Position numbers and translations under genes: made by a program
From: JAJPXI01 sp051867655
GTDB taxonomy: Bacteria; Bacillota; Clostridia; Oscillospirales; Oscillospiraceae
Assembly (NCBI GenBank): GCA_051867655.1
Contig: JBJDYV010000098.1
Coordinates: forward strand, 124,001 to 188,000
DNA length: 64,000 bases
Direction: 5' to 3'
Shown here: piece by piece, positions 35,635 to 44,232 of the stretch
Position numbering within the stretch: the first letter of the stretch is position 1
How the letters are laid out: each line of letters begins with the position of its first letter
Notes under the pieces: generated by a model
Told to the model about the DNA's origin: nothing
The model's input: only the letters and a program-made list of their open reading frames with translations
The model's database searches: none

Positions 35635-37826
35635 CAGGCAGCGTAACGGCCGTCATTTTTCGCAATGAGGAAAACGGCTATACGGTCCTGCGTCTGGATA
35701 CGGGCGACATCGGTGAGGTGACTGTAGTGGGGTGTATGCCCGGCATCACCCCCGGAGAGACCCTGGAGGCGGAAGGCCGCTGGATGAAGCACGCCTCCTA
35801 CGGCGATCAGTTCAAGGTGGAGACCCTGCACCGCCGCATGCCGGTGGGGGAGAAGGCCGTGTTTGAATATCTGTCCTCCCGTGCCATCAAGGGAATCGGA
35901 GCCCGCACTGCCAAACTCCTTGTGGATGAATTCGGAGCGGACACCCTGAAGGTCATCGAAGAGAACCCCGAACAGCTGACCCGCATCAAGGGCTTCACCC
36001 GGAAGCGTGCCATGGACGTGCATGAGGCGTATCTCCAGCAGGCGGGTATGCGTATGTTGCTGGATTTTCTGGGGGAATACAGCCTTCCCTTGACTCTTGC
36101 AATGCCCCTCTACCGCCGCTTTGGTCATGCGGCTCCGGATGTGGTGCGGGAAAATCCCTATCTGCTGACCGAGGGGGATTTGGGTCTGGACTTTTCCGCG
36201 GCGGACGAACTGGCGATCCAACTGGGCATGGCGGGAAACGACCCGCAGCGCGTGGAAGCCGGACTTCTGTTTGAATTACGGCATAACCTGAACAATGGAC
36301 ATACCTTTCTGCCGCGTCGTAAGCTGCTCGCGGCCACCGGACAGCTGCTCAACCTGGAGGACGACAGCCCGGAGCAGGCGTTGGAGGAGCTGCTGGGGCA
36401 GGGCGAAGTGGTTCAGGAGCATGTGGCGGGCCAGGACGCCTGCTATTTGATGGAATTGTACGCCGCCGAGGTCTATGTGGCTTTCCGGCTGGAGGAGATG
36501 AGCAGCGCCGAGCTGCAGCCGCCCCATGACCTGGACCGGCTTCTGAAAGAGATCCAGCGGGAGCAGGGCATTACCTACGCGCCCCAGCAGGAGGAGGCCG
36601 TGCGGCTCGCTGCCTCCCGTCAGGTGATCTTATTGACCGGCGGACCGGGCACGGGCAAGACCACGTCCCTGCGCGGCGTTTTGGCTCTGTTCGAGGCCCT
36701 GGGGCTGGACACTGCTCTGGCCGCTCCCACCGGCCGGGCGGCCAAGCGGCTGGGTGAGCTCTGCGGCGCGGAGGGGACCACCATCCACCGCCTGTTGGAG
36801 ACCCAGTTTGATCCGGTTACCGGACAGCTGGTGTTTGCCCACAACCAGGACGAGCCCTTGCGCTGCGACGCGGTTATTGTGGACGAGACCTCCATGGTGG
36901 ACCTTCCGCTGATGCGGGCGCTTCTGTGCGCTCTGCGGGGAGACTGCCGCCTGGTGCTGGTGGGCGACCCCGACCAGCTGCCCTCCGTGGGACCGGGCAA
37001 TCTACTCTCCGACCTGCTGCGCTCCGGGCGCATCCCGTCGATCCGCCTGACCGAGATCTTCCGCCAGGCCGCCGAAAGCGCCATCGTCCGCACGGCCCAT
37101 GCTGTTAACCGGGGGGAGCCGCCGGACTGGAGCAACCAGTCCAAGGACTTTTTCTTCCTGCGACGCCATGATTCCGCGCGCACAGCGGAGACCATCGTGG
37201 ACCTGGTGGCCCGTCGCCTGCCTGAAAACATGGGCATCCCGGCCGATCAGATCCAGGTACTCTCGCCCACGCGCCGGTACGGGACCGGGACGGCAAACCT
37301 GAACCGCCTTCTCCAGCAGGCCCTGAACCCGCCGGAGAAGGGGAAGGGAGAGCGCCGCTTCGGTGAGGTGATCTTCCGCGCGGGCGACCGGGTCATGCAG
37401 GTGAAAAACAATTACGACGTCATGTGGCGGGAGCGGGACAGCCTGACCTCGGGGCTGGGCATGTTCAACGGAGACATCGGCCGCATCGACGAGGTGGACG
37501 AGGCCGAAGGCACTCTGACGGTCGATTTTGACGGTAAGCTGGTGGAGTACACCCCGGACATGCTCCCGGAGCTGGAACTGGCCTACGCCGTAACCGTACA
37601 TAAGGCCCAGGGAAGCGAGTACCGGGCGGTCATCCTGGCGGCGCTGGACGGCGCGCCCCAACTGATGACCCGTGGCGTGCTCTATACCGCCGTGACTCGT
37701 GCCCGGGAGCTTTTCATTCTGGTAGGGGACGAGCAGGTGGTCAGCGCCATGACGGCCAATGACCGGCAGCAGCGCCGCTACTCCGGCCTGCGTGCACGGT
37801 TGGCCCAGGGAAATTTGGTGCCGTAA
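35601..37826 (+). CDS. recD2: ATP-dependent RecD2-like DNA helicase
   Basis: A 741-residue SF1B 5'-3' helicase. An N-terminal OB-like and helix-hairpin-helix region occupies residues ~1-190 (IKGIGARTAKLLVDEFG). Walker A is GGPGTGKTTS near residue 347, motif II is IVDETSMVD, motif III is LVGDPDQLPSVGPG, and the C-terminal AYAVTVHKAQGSEY is motif V. The RecD2 class works without RecBC in genome maintenance. ATG 35601 is inside the previous gene; the SD is weak (GCGGAAG), consistent with coupling. Confidence 0.96.
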   Translation: MDETKEQNHEITGSVTAVIFRNEENGYTVLRLDTGDIGEVTVVGCMPGITPGETLEAEGRWMKHASYGDQFKVETLHRRMPVGEKAVFEYLSSRAIKGIGARTAKLLVDEFGADTLKVIEENPEQLTRIKGFTRKRAMDVHEAYLQQAGMRMLLDFLGEYSLPLTLAMPLYRRFGHAAPDVVRENPYLLTEGDLGLDFSAADELAIQLGMAGNDPQRVEAGLLFELRHNLNNGHTFLPRRKLLAATGQLLNLEDDSPEQALEELLGQGEVVQEHVAGQDACYLMELYAAEVYVAFRLEEMSSAELQPPHDLDRLLKEIQREQGITYAPQQEEAVRLAASRQVILLTGGPGTGKTTSLRGVLALFEALGLDTALAAPTGRAAKRLGELCGAEGTTIHRLLETQFDPVTGQLVFAHNQDEPLRCDAVIVDETSMVDLPLMRALLCALRGDCRLVLVGDPDQLPSVGPGNLLSDLLRSGRIPSIRLTEIFRQAAESAIVRTAHAVNRGEPPDWSNQSKDFFFLRRHDSARTAETIVDLVARRLPENMGIPADQIQVLSPTRRYGTGTANLNRLLQQALNPPEKGKGERRFGEVIFRAGDRVMQVKNNYDVMWRERDSLTSGLGMFNGDIGRIDEVDEAEGTLTVDFDGKLVEYTPDMLPELELAYAVTVHKAQGSEYRAVILAALDGAPQLMTRGVLYTAVTRARELFILVGDEQVVSAMTANDRQQRRYSGLRARLAQGNLVP

Positions 37827-37839
37827 AAATGCACTAACT

Positions 37840-37869
37840 TTGAACTAATTTTGTCTGCGCATAATATGC
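37840..37869 (+). promoter_or_regulatory. promoter with palindrome upstream of the RHH gene
   Basis: TTGAAC (37840-37845), 16-bp spacer, TAATAT (37862-37867). The 11-bp palindrome GCATAATATGC (37859-37869) covers the -10 box and may be an operator for the encoded DNA-binding protein. Confidence 0.65.
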
Positions 37870-37901
37870 TTTGCTTAACAAGAATGTGGGAGGCGAAGCA
37901 T

Positions 37902-38078
37902 ATGAAGAAAACCAATCACCTGAGCATTCGTACAGACAAAACACTTCACGACAAGTTCAAGTATGTGGCAGCCTACGAAGGACGTTCTATGAGCGGTCAG
38001 ATCCTCCATCTGATCCAGGATTGTGTGCGGGAATTTGAGGAAAAATACGGCCCCATTCCCGAGGAGGAACTGAAATGA
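37902..38078 (+). CDS. ribbon-helix-helix (Arc-like) DNA-binding protein
   Basis: A 58-residue protein. The strand HLSIRTDKTLHDKFKYVA is followed by two helices (YEGRSMSGQILHLIQDCVRE), the ribbon-helix-helix fold of Arc/MetJ-type repressors and antitoxins. ATG 37902 has GGGAGGCG upstream. The stop overlaps the comF start (ATGA at 38075), so the two are translated together. No toxin-like gene is adjacent. It may repress its own promoter through the palindrome at 37859-37869 (inference). Confidence 0.85.
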   Translation: MKKTNHLSIRTDKTLHDKFKYVAAYEGRSMSGQILHLIQDCVREFEEKYGPIPEEELK

Positions 38079-38752
38079 GCGCGCGGCTGGGGTCTTTTCT
38101 GCTGGACCTGTTGTTCCCGCCCCGCTGCGTATTTTGCAGAAAGATCCTGAAGCGGGGTGAAAGCGGCTTTTGCGAGCACTGCCAGAGCGAGCTGCCCTGG
38201 ATCACCGGACAAGCCGCTGAGCAAAAGCCGGAATTTATCTCCCTCTGCGTGTCGCCTCTCTGGTATCAGGGAAATGTGCGCGAATCCATCCACCGCTATA
38301 AATTCTCCGACCGCAACGGCTACGCTAAGATATACGGTCGCTTAGTTGCCCAGTGCGTCAAAGACCATCTGGACGGGCGGTATGATCTGATCACCTGGGT
38401 CCCGCTGTCGGCCAAAAGCCTGAAAAAGCGCGGGTACGATCAGGCCATGCTGCTGGCCATGGCTGCCGCACTGGAGCTGAACGATGTGGCAGTCGAGACC
38501 CTGCGCAAGGGGCGGGACACCGACACCCAATCCAGCCTGAAGGAGGACGCTGCCCGGAGAGCCAACGTATTGGGAGCGTATGAGGTGGTGGACCCGGTCC
38601 TGGTGGAAGGCAAGCGAATTCTTGTGATCGACGATGTGGTCACCACCGGCTCCACACTCTCCGAGTGTGCCCGGACCCTGCGTACTTACGGAGCAGAGGA
38701 TGTCGTATGCGCGACGCTGGCGCGGGCAAGAGGGAAAAATTCAGGGAAATAA
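38075..38752 (+). CDS. comF: ComF-family phosphoribosyltransferase-like protein
   Basis: A 225-residue protein. An N-terminal zinc ribbon (RCVFC...FCEHC, residues ~17-36) precedes a type I phosphoribosyltransferase domain with PRPP motif VIDDVVTTGST near residue 188. The region KSLKKRGYDQAMLLA is a family hallmark. ComF proteins are needed for natural transformation in some bacteria and related ones recycle nucleobases; the exact reaction is unclear. The gene overlaps the RHH gene by 4 bp. Confidence 0.92.
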   Translation: MSARLGSFLLDLLFPPRCVFCRKILKRGESGFCEHCQSELPWITGQAAEQKPEFISLCVSPLWYQGNVRESIHRYKFSDRNGYAKIYGRLVAQCVKDHLDGRYDLITWVPLSAKSLKKRGYDQAMLLAMAAALELNDVAVETLRKGRDTDTQSSLKEDAARRANVLGAYEVVDPVLVEGKRILVIDDVVTTGSTLSECARTLRTYGAEDVVCATLARARGKNSGK

Positions 38753-38755
38753 GCA

Positions 38756-38784
38756 TTGAAAAAGGGAAACATCTCCGCTATAAT
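38756..38784 (+). promoter_or_regulatory. sigma-A promoter of mreB
   Basis: TTGAAA (38756-38761), 17-bp spacer, TATAAT (38779-38784). Confidence 0.88.
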
Positions 38785-38863
38785 TATAATGTTTTCATAA
38801 TATCGTGTATGTACCGCCATTTTGATGGCAAAACTAATTTGAAAAGCAATTCGAGGAGCGGGA

Positions 38864-39895
38864 ATGTCTATGTTGAGCAAGGATATTGGAATCGACCTGG
38901 GTACTGCCTCCATCCTGGTTTATGTACGGGGAAAAGGCGTGGTTCTGCGTGAACCCTCCGTGGTCGCGATCGATAAAAACAGCGGAAAGCTTTTGAAGGT
39001 GGGTACCGAGGCCCAGCAGATGCTCGGCCGTACCCCCGGCAATATTGTGGCCATCCGTCCTCTGCGCGAGGGTGTCATCTCCGACTATGATATGACGGAG
39101 CGGATGCTGCGTGAATTCATCCGGAAGGTGACCTCCTTCCGCCTTTTCAAGCCCCGTGTGGTCATCTGCGTTCCCTCCGGCATCACCGAGGTGGAGGAGC
39201 GCGCCGTGATCGACGCCGGCATCCAGGCGGGCGCCCGCCGCGTCTACCTGATCGAGGAGCCTCTGGCCGCGGCCATCGGCGCGGGCATTGACATCACCAA
39301 GCCCGACGGTCACATGGTGGTCGACATCGGCGGCGGCACCTCCGACATCGCCGTCATCTCCCTGTCCGGCATCGTGGAGTCCGCCTCCATCAAGATCGCC
39401 GGCGACCAGTTCGACGAAGCCGTGATCAAGTACATACGGCGCAAGCACAATGTACTGATCGGCGAGCGGACTGCGGAAGAGCTGAAAATGACCATCGGCT
39501 GTGTGTTTCCCCGGCCGGAGGAGCAGTCCATGGAGATCAAGGGCCGCTGCCTGATGACCGGCCTGCCTCGTGTGTTCACCGTTTCCTCCTCCGAAATGAT
39601 CGAAGCCTTCGAAGAACCCACCAGCCGCATCCTGGAGACCATCCACTCTGTGCTGGAGCGTACGCCCCCTGAGCTGGTGGCCGACATCTCCACCAACGGT
39701 ATCGTTATGACCGGCGGCGGCAGCCTGATTTGGGGCTTCGATAAGCTGATTGAATCCCACACTGGCATCGAGACCCATGTGGCGGATGACGCCATCTCCT
39801 GTGTGGCCTACGGCACCGGCAAGAGCCTGGAGTGGGTCGGCGACATGCAGGACGGCACCATGAACCTGTCCCGCCGCAAGCAGATGAACCAGTAA
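38864..39895 (+). CDS. mreB: MreB/Mbl rod-shape actin homologue
   Basis: A 343-residue actin-like ATPase that guides side-wall peptidoglycan synthesis along the membrane. Phosphate-1 motif is IGIDLGTASILVYV, the central LIEEPLAAAIGAGI is typical, phosphate-2 is MVVDIGGGTSDIAV and the adenosine motif is GIVMTGGGSLI. No mreC/mreD genes follow, so it is a stand-alone copy, which suggests an Mbl/MreBH-type paralogue or scattered mre genes. The SD GAGGAG precedes ATG 38864. A terminator follows. Confidence 0.95.
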   Translation: MSMLSKDIGIDLGTASILVYVRGKGVVLREPSVVAIDKNSGKLLKVGTEAQQMLGRTPGNIVAIRPLREGVISDYDMTERMLREFIRKVTSFRLFKPRVVICVPSGITEVEERAVIDAGIQAGARRVYLIEEPLAAAIGAGIDITKPDGHMVVDIGGGTSDIAVISLSGIVESASIKIAGDQFDEAVIKYIRRKHNVLIGERTAEELKMTIGCVFPRPEEQSMEIKGRCLMTGLPRVFTVSSSEMIEAFEEPTSRILETIHSVLERTPPELVADISTNGIVMTGGGSLIWGFDKLIESHTGIETHVADDAISCVAYGTGKSLEWVGDMQDGTMNLSRRKQMNQ

Positions 39896-39907
39896 GCTGT
39901 TTTCTAC

Positions 39908-39940
39908 AAAGGGCCTTCGCTGTCCGGCGAAGGCCCTTTT
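39908..39940 (+). terminator. terminator after mreB
   Basis: Arms AAAGGGCCTTCGC (39908-39920) and GCGAAGGCCCTTT (39927-39939), then T. Confidence 0.9.
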
Positions 39941-39950
39941 CCGTGCAAGG

Positions 39951-39981
39951 AAGACCACCTGCATGGACAACAGGTGGTCTT
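39951..39981 (-). terminator. hairpin after the superoxide dismutase gene
   Basis: Arms AAGACCACCTG (39951-39961) and CAGGTGGTCTT (39971-39981). The T-run is weak on the minus strand; it sits just beyond the SOD stop. Confidence 0.7.
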
Positions 39982-39986
39982 AGCTG

Positions 39987-40607
39987 TTATTGATTTTGAT
40001 AGAGTTTCTCCACAAAGGGCCAGTTGATCAGGCCGAACCAGGCGTCCACATACGCCGCCCGGCGGTTTTGGTAGTCCAGGTAGTAGGCGTGTTCCCAGAC
40101 GTCAAGGGGAAGAAGGGGCCGCAGCCCGAAGGACAGTGGACAGTCCTGGTTGACCGATTTGACCACGGACAGCGCCCCGGATGGGTCGGACACCAGCCAG
40201 GCGTACCCGGAGCCGAACACCTCCAGGGCGGCGGAGCGCACCAGCGCCCGCCAACTTTCGTAGGGGCCGAACGCGCTCCCCATGGCGCGGGCCAGGGTGC
40301 CGGAGGGGATCCCGCCGCCGTTGGGGGAGAGGCAGTTGAAATAGAGAATATGATTGTACACGCCGCCGCCATTATTACGGATGGTGGTACGGCTTTCCTC
40401 CGGCACCTGGTCCAGATGGGTCAGCAGCTCGGTCAGCGTTTTATCCCGGCAGGTGGGACAGCCCTCCATGGCTTTGTTCAGATTGTCGATATAGGTTTGC
40501 AGATGTTTGTCATGGTGGAAGTGCAGCGTGCGCTCCCCGATGGCGGGGATCAGACTGTCGTAGGGGTAGGGCAGCGGCGGCAGAGTAAACGGGTAGCGTA
40601 AGTCCAT
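39987..40607 (-). CDS. Fe/Mn superoxide dismutase
   Basis: A 206-residue enzyme dismutating superoxide. Ligands: His in LHFHHDKH, His in VYNHILYFN, then Asp and His in DVWEHAYYLDY; the gate Tyr in LQTYIDNLN is present. LPPLPYPYDSLIP is the usual N-terminus. ATG 40607 is chosen for AAAGGATG and homology; longer reading adds non-conserved residues. A short insertion with CPTC follows helix 1 and is unusual. No signal peptide. It protects this anaerobe from oxygen exposure. Confidence 0.94.
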   Translation of the reverse strand: MDLRYPFTLPPLPYPYDSLIPAIGERTLHFHHDKHLQTYIDNLNKAMEGCPTCRDKTLTELLTHLDQVPEESRTTIRNNGGGVYNHILYFNCLSPNGGGIPSGTLARAMGSAFGPYESWRALVRSAALEVFGSGYAWLVSDPSGALSVVKSVNQDCPLSFGLRPLLPLDVWEHAYYLDYQNRRAAYVDAWFGLINWPFVEKLYQNQ

Positions 40608-40634
40608 TTGATCGCATCCTTTCCTGGTATATGA

Positions 40635-40663
40635 TTGCCTTATGAGGAAAAGCGCGGTATAAT
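40635..40663 (+). promoter_or_regulatory. sigma-A promoter of mrnC-rqcH
   Basis: TTGCCT (40635-40640), 17-bp spacer, TATAAT (40658-40663). Confidence 0.85.
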
Positions 40664-40694
40664 TCCTGCAAAGCGTAAATATAGGAGAAAAAGT

Positions 40695-41093
40695 ATGGAT
40701 TATTTTCATTTAAATCAAACGTCGGACGAGATCCGCGCGGTCAGCAATCTGGGCCTGGCCCATGTGGGAGACGGCGTGTATGAGCTGATGGTGCGCTCCT
40801 GGCTGTGCATCCACGGCAAAGCGACTAACCGCGGGCTGCACAAGGCTACCGTCCAATATGTCGCCGCCCCCGCCCAGGCCAGGGCGGCGGAAAAGATTCT
40901 CCCTCTGCTGACTCAGGAGGAAGCCGACGTATTCCGCCGGGGCCGCAATACCAGCCCTCACACCGTCCCCAAAGCCGCCAGCCGGGAGGAGTACCAGACC
41001 GCCACGGCGCTGGAGGCTCTGTTCGGCTATCTGTGGCTGAAGGGAGAGACCGGGCGGCTTAACGAGCTGTTTGAGATCATGATGGAGGAATGA
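40695..41093 (+). CDS. mrnC: Mini-ribonuclease 3
   Basis: A 132-residue RNase III-fold nuclease without a dsRNA-binding domain. It matures 23S rRNA ends in Firmicutes. The catalytic signature is LAHVGDGVYELMVR (residue ~22-36), and the second acidic patch is ALEALFGYLWL. ATG 40695 has AGGAG upstream and agrees with the family start. It is followed 3 bp later by rqcH. Confidence 0.94.
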   Translation: MDYFHLNQTSDEIRAVSNLGLAHVGDGVYELMVRSWLCIHGKATNRGLHKATVQYVAAPAQARAAEKILPLLTQEEADVFRRGRNTSPHTVPKAASREEYQTATALEALFGYLWLKGETGRLNELFEIMMEE

Positions 41094-41096
41094 CCC

Positions 41097-42710
41097 ATGG
41101 CCCTTGACGCAATCTGCCTGTCCGCCGTGCTTCACGAACTGCGCGGCGTGGTGACGGGCGGAAAAATCGATAAGATCTATCAGCCGGGCCGGGATGAAGT
41201 CATTCTGACCATGCGCACCGGTGCGGGTAATGTCAAGCTGCTGCTCTCGGCCAGTCCCAACAATCCGCGGCCCCAATTGACCGCTTTGAACCGGGAAAAC
41301 CCGGCGGAGCCGCCCATGTTCTGTATGCTTCTGCGCAAGCATCTGGTGGGTGGACGCCTGCTGGACATTACCCAGCCGCCCCAGGAGCGCATCGTCATCT
41401 TCCGGTTTGAAACTCTCAGCGAGCTGGGGGACCGCCAGGAACGGAAACTGGTGCTGGAGTGCATGAGCCGCCGGGCCAACCTGATCCTTCTGGACGGCGA
41501 CGAGCGCATTGTGGACTGTCTGCGCCGGGTAGAGGGCGACGTGACGACCGGGAAGCGTGCGGTTCTGCCCGGCATGTTTTACCACCTGCCCGAGCCGCAC
41601 CCCGGCCTGGCCCCGCTGATCGCCCGGGAAGGGGAAGCCCGGGGAGAGGGGCCGGACTGGGGTGAGAAACTGCTCGCCGCTGTGGAAGCGGGGGAGTATA
41701 CGCCCACTGTCCTGATCCGGGACGGGCGGCCGGTGGATTTCACCTTCCTGCCCATCACCCAGTACGGCTCTGAGACCACGCTGAAGACCTATGACACCTT
41801 CGGGGCACTGATGGACGATTTCTATGCCGCCCGGGAGCAGGCGGAACGGGCCAAACAAAAGGGGCAGGATCTGGTCAAAACAGTCACCACCGCCCGGGAC
41901 CGCACTGCCCGCAAACTGGCTAATCAGCGCCGTGAGCTGGAGCAGACCAAAGACCGGGAGCGGCTGCGCCAGCTGGGGGATATCCTAACGTCCAATCTCC
42001 ATATGATGAAGAAAGGTATGACGCTGCTCCGCACAGTGGATTTTTACGATCCCGACGGGGCGGAGGTGGATATCAAGCTCGATCCGCTTCTGACGCCGCA
42101 GCAGAACGCGGCAAAGTATTACAAGGAATACAACAAGGCAAAAACGGCGGAAAGTGTTTTGACTTTACAGATTCAGAAAGGTGAGGGAGACCTGGACTAT
42201 CTGGAGAGCGTTCTCGAGGCCATTCCACGGGCCGAAGGGGAGCGGGACCTGCAGGAGATCCGCCAAGAGTTGATCGATACCGGCTTTGCCCGCCGTCCCA
42301 AGAAGGCCAAGGCCAGAGAGAAACGCGCGGCATCCAAGCCCATGGAGTTTCGTTCTTCCGCCGGTCTGCGTATCTCCGTCGGCAAAAACAACACACAAAA
42401 CGACCTGCTCACCACGAAGCAGGCTGGGCGCGGGGATATCTGGCTGCACACGCAGAAGATCCATGGTTCCCATGTGATCTTGTGGTGTGAGGTAGAAGAA
42501 CTTGACAGCCAATCTCTGACCGAGGCGGCAGTTTTGGCAGCTTACTTTTCCCAGGCCCGTGAGGGAAGCAAGGTGCCGGTGGACTACACGCCGGTGAAGT
42601 ATGTCAAGAAGCCTGCCGGGGCCAAGCCGGGCATGGTGATCTACACGACCTATCAAACGGCTTATGTAACTCCGGATGAAGAACTGACTCGAAAACTGCG
42701 CGTCAAGTGA
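41097..42710 (+). CDS. rqcH: RqcH/Rqc2-family ribosome quality control protein (NFACT, formerly fibronectin-binding protein)
   Basis: A 537-residue NFACT protein. The N-terminal NFACT-N domain (residues 1-~225) includes SAVLHELRGVVTGGKIDKIYQ-type and LVLECMSRRANLILLD. A coiled-coil middle runs ~255-430 (RARKLANQRRELEQTKDRE-like). The C-terminal NFACT-R domain is GRGDIWLHTQKIHGSHVIL. It recruits alanyl-tRNA to stalled 50S subunits and adds Ala tails. Translation starts at ATG 41097 with GGAGGAATGACCC upstream. It is coupled in an operon with mrnC. Confidence 0.94.
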   Translation: MALDAICLSAVLHELRGVVTGGKIDKIYQPGRDEVILTMRTGAGNVKLLLSASPNNPRPQLTALNRENPAEPPMFCMLLRKHLVGGRLLDITQPPQERIVIFRFETLSELGDRQERKLVLECMSRRANLILLDGDERIVDCLRRVEGDVTTGKRAVLPGMFYHLPEPHPGLAPLIAREGEARGEGPDWGEKLLAAVEAGEYTPTVLIRDGRPVDFTFLPITQYGSETTLKTYDTFGALMDDFYAAREQAERAKQKGQDLVKTVTTARDRTARKLANQRRELEQTKDRERLRQLGDILTSNLHMMKKGMTLLRTVDFYDPDGAEVDIKLDPLLTPQQNAAKYYKEYNKAKTAESVLTLQIQKGEGDLDYLESVLEAIPRAEGERDLQEIRQELIDTGFARRPKKAKAREKRAASKPMEFRSSAGLRISVGKNNTQNDLLTTKQAGRGDIWLHTQKIHGSHVILWCEVEELDSQSLTEAAVLAAYFSQAREGSKVPVDYTPVKYVKKPAGAKPGMVIYTTYQTAYVTPDEELTRKLRVK

Positions 42711-42723
42711 CTCAATAATAATC

Positions 42724-42758
42724 AAAAGCAGAGAATGGGTTTCCCATTCTCTGCTTTT
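42724..42758. terminator. bidirectional terminator between rqcH and the SLH gene
   Basis: 16-bp arms AAAAGCAGAGAATGGG (42724-42739) and complement (42743-42758), loop TTT. Confidence 0.93.
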
Positions 42759-42765
42759 GGTCTTC

Positions 42766-44097
42766 TTACCAGTTGAACCAACTGTCGGAGCTTTCCCGGG
42801 CGTCCAGAACATCCAGCGCCCCGGCCAGCATCTGTACGGCGTCAGCGCGGGTCAAAGTATCGTTCAGCGTTAGAACGCCCGTGGAATCAGTTTGAAGGAC
42901 ACCAACTGTTTCCAGGTTGACTGCTGCCTGGCTGGCCCACGTGGGGACCGCGGCGGTGCTGCCCGTCCAGGTTTCGACCGGCACATCCGTGATCGAGAGA
43001 AGCCGGTCCAACAGCACGGCAGCTTCTGCAGCGGTGATGGTGTTATCTCCCTGGAAAACAACCTGACCGCCCTCCGAAATCGTTCCCTGGACCGCGCCGG
43101 ACTTCAGCGCGGAGGAGACATAGGGCTTGGCCCAGGTTGCGATGGCCTCATCGTCAAAAAATCCGGTGGTTGTGATCCCCTCCAGAGCGTCCAGGCCGAC
43201 CGTGGACATGGCAAGGGCGAGGAATTCCGAGCGGGTCACGGGCAGGTCAGGCTGGAAATAATACGCACCATCCATGTTTGCGCCCACATAGATACCCTCT
43301 TCCGCTAACCGAATGGCGGCATTATAGGCGGGGTTTCCGTCCATGTCGGCGTAGGTCACTTTGGTGGAAGGCTTTTCAATCTTAATCTTGACGGTGGCCT
43401 CCGCAGAGATATTGCCTACCGCGTCCACGGCAACATAGGTGAAGGTGTCCTTACCGGTCTTGTTTTCATAAGGAGTATAAACGAACTGGGAGCTGCCATC
43501 CTCCGGCATCGTGACAGACCCGCGGGCGGGCTTATCGACCAACTGAAAGGTAAGCAGGTCACCCTCGGGGTCTACGGCGGAAAACTGCCCGGTGTAGGCC
43601 ACATTTTTATAGGTGGTAAACTCCAGGTTCTCGGCGACCGGAGGGGTGTTTTCCGCCGTGAGCAGGTACAGATTGACCTCGACAGGCTCACCGGCGTTGC
43701 CGGAGGAAAAGACGGGAGTAAACTCAAAAGATGTGGAAGCCACCGTAGGCGTGGACAGAGGATGGAAGCGCAGACCGTCCAGGGCGGACAGGGCGATTAC
43801 ATCACCGCAGGCCAGGGGCTGGTCTCCCATCATGAGCATTCCCGTCTCGGAGGAAGGCAGGGAGGTGAGGATGACGGAATCCAGAGATACCTGCTCATCC
43901 CCGGTCACCCGGAAATCTTCGGCGGAAAACGTAATGACATTTGAGACGGTTCCGTTCTTGGAAAAGCCGGCGACGGCGGCACTCTGGTACTCCTCACTGC
44001 CCACGACGGACGCGGAGACGGGAAGGGACATCGCCAGAACCAGGGCGATGGCAAGAGTCAGGACGGCAAGGCGGCGGCGGGGGTTGGGATGCTTCAA
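42766..44097 (-). CDS. secreted S-layer-homology protein with Ig/cadherin-like repeat
   Basis: A 443-residue exported surface protein. Residues 1-29 are a signal peptide (RRRLAVLTLAIALVLAMS then VSASV). Residues ~150-245 hold a tandem Ig/cadherin-like segment (GDLLTFQLVDKPARGSV, FVYTPYENKTGKDTFTYVA). Residues ~250-430 carry three SLH-type repeats (YADMDGNPAYNAAIRLAEEG; FDDEAIATWAKPYVSSAL; VPTWASQAAVNLETVG), which bind pyruvylated wall polymers. The start is TTG 44097, 7-8 nt after AAGGAGG; no nearer ATG precedes the signal peptide. It likely coats the cell or spore mother cell surface. Confidence 0.9.
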   Translation of the reverse strand: MKHPNPRRRLAVLTLAIALVLAMSLPVSASVVGSEEYQSAAVAGFSKNGTVSNVITFSAEDFRVTGDEQVSLDSVILTSLPSSETGMLMMGDQPLACGDVIALSALDGLRFHPLSTPTVASTSFEFTPVFSSGNAGEPVEVNLYLLTAENTPPVAENLEFTTYKNVAYTGQFSAVDPEGDLLTFQLVDKPARGSVTMPEDGSSQFVYTPYENKTGKDTFTYVAVDAVGNISAEATVKIKIEKPSTKVTYADMDGNPAYNAAIRLAEEGIYVGANMDGAYYFQPDLPVTRSEFLALAMSTVGLDALEGITTTGFFDDEAIATWAKPYVSSALKSGAVQGTISEGGQVVFQGDNTITAAEAAVLLDRLLSITDVPVETWTGSTAAVPTWASQAAVNLETVGVLQTDSTGVLTLNDTLTRADAVQMLAGALDVLDARESSDSWFNW

Positions 44098-44162
44098 AGA
44101 AAAAACCTCCTTATTTGTTTTATTGTACCTCTAGTCTTGACCGCCTGCGGAAAAATATACAG

Positions 44163-44203
44163 AAAAAACCGGGCGTTCAGGCTCCAAAGGCCTGAACGCC
44201 CGG
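44163..44203 (-). terminator. terminator after rodA
   Basis: Arms CCGGGCGTTCAGG (44169-44181) and complement (44191-44203); six Ts follow on the minus strand (44168-44163). Confidence 0.93.
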
Positions 44204-44232
44204 TGATCATAAAACAGAAGCTTTGCCCCTCG

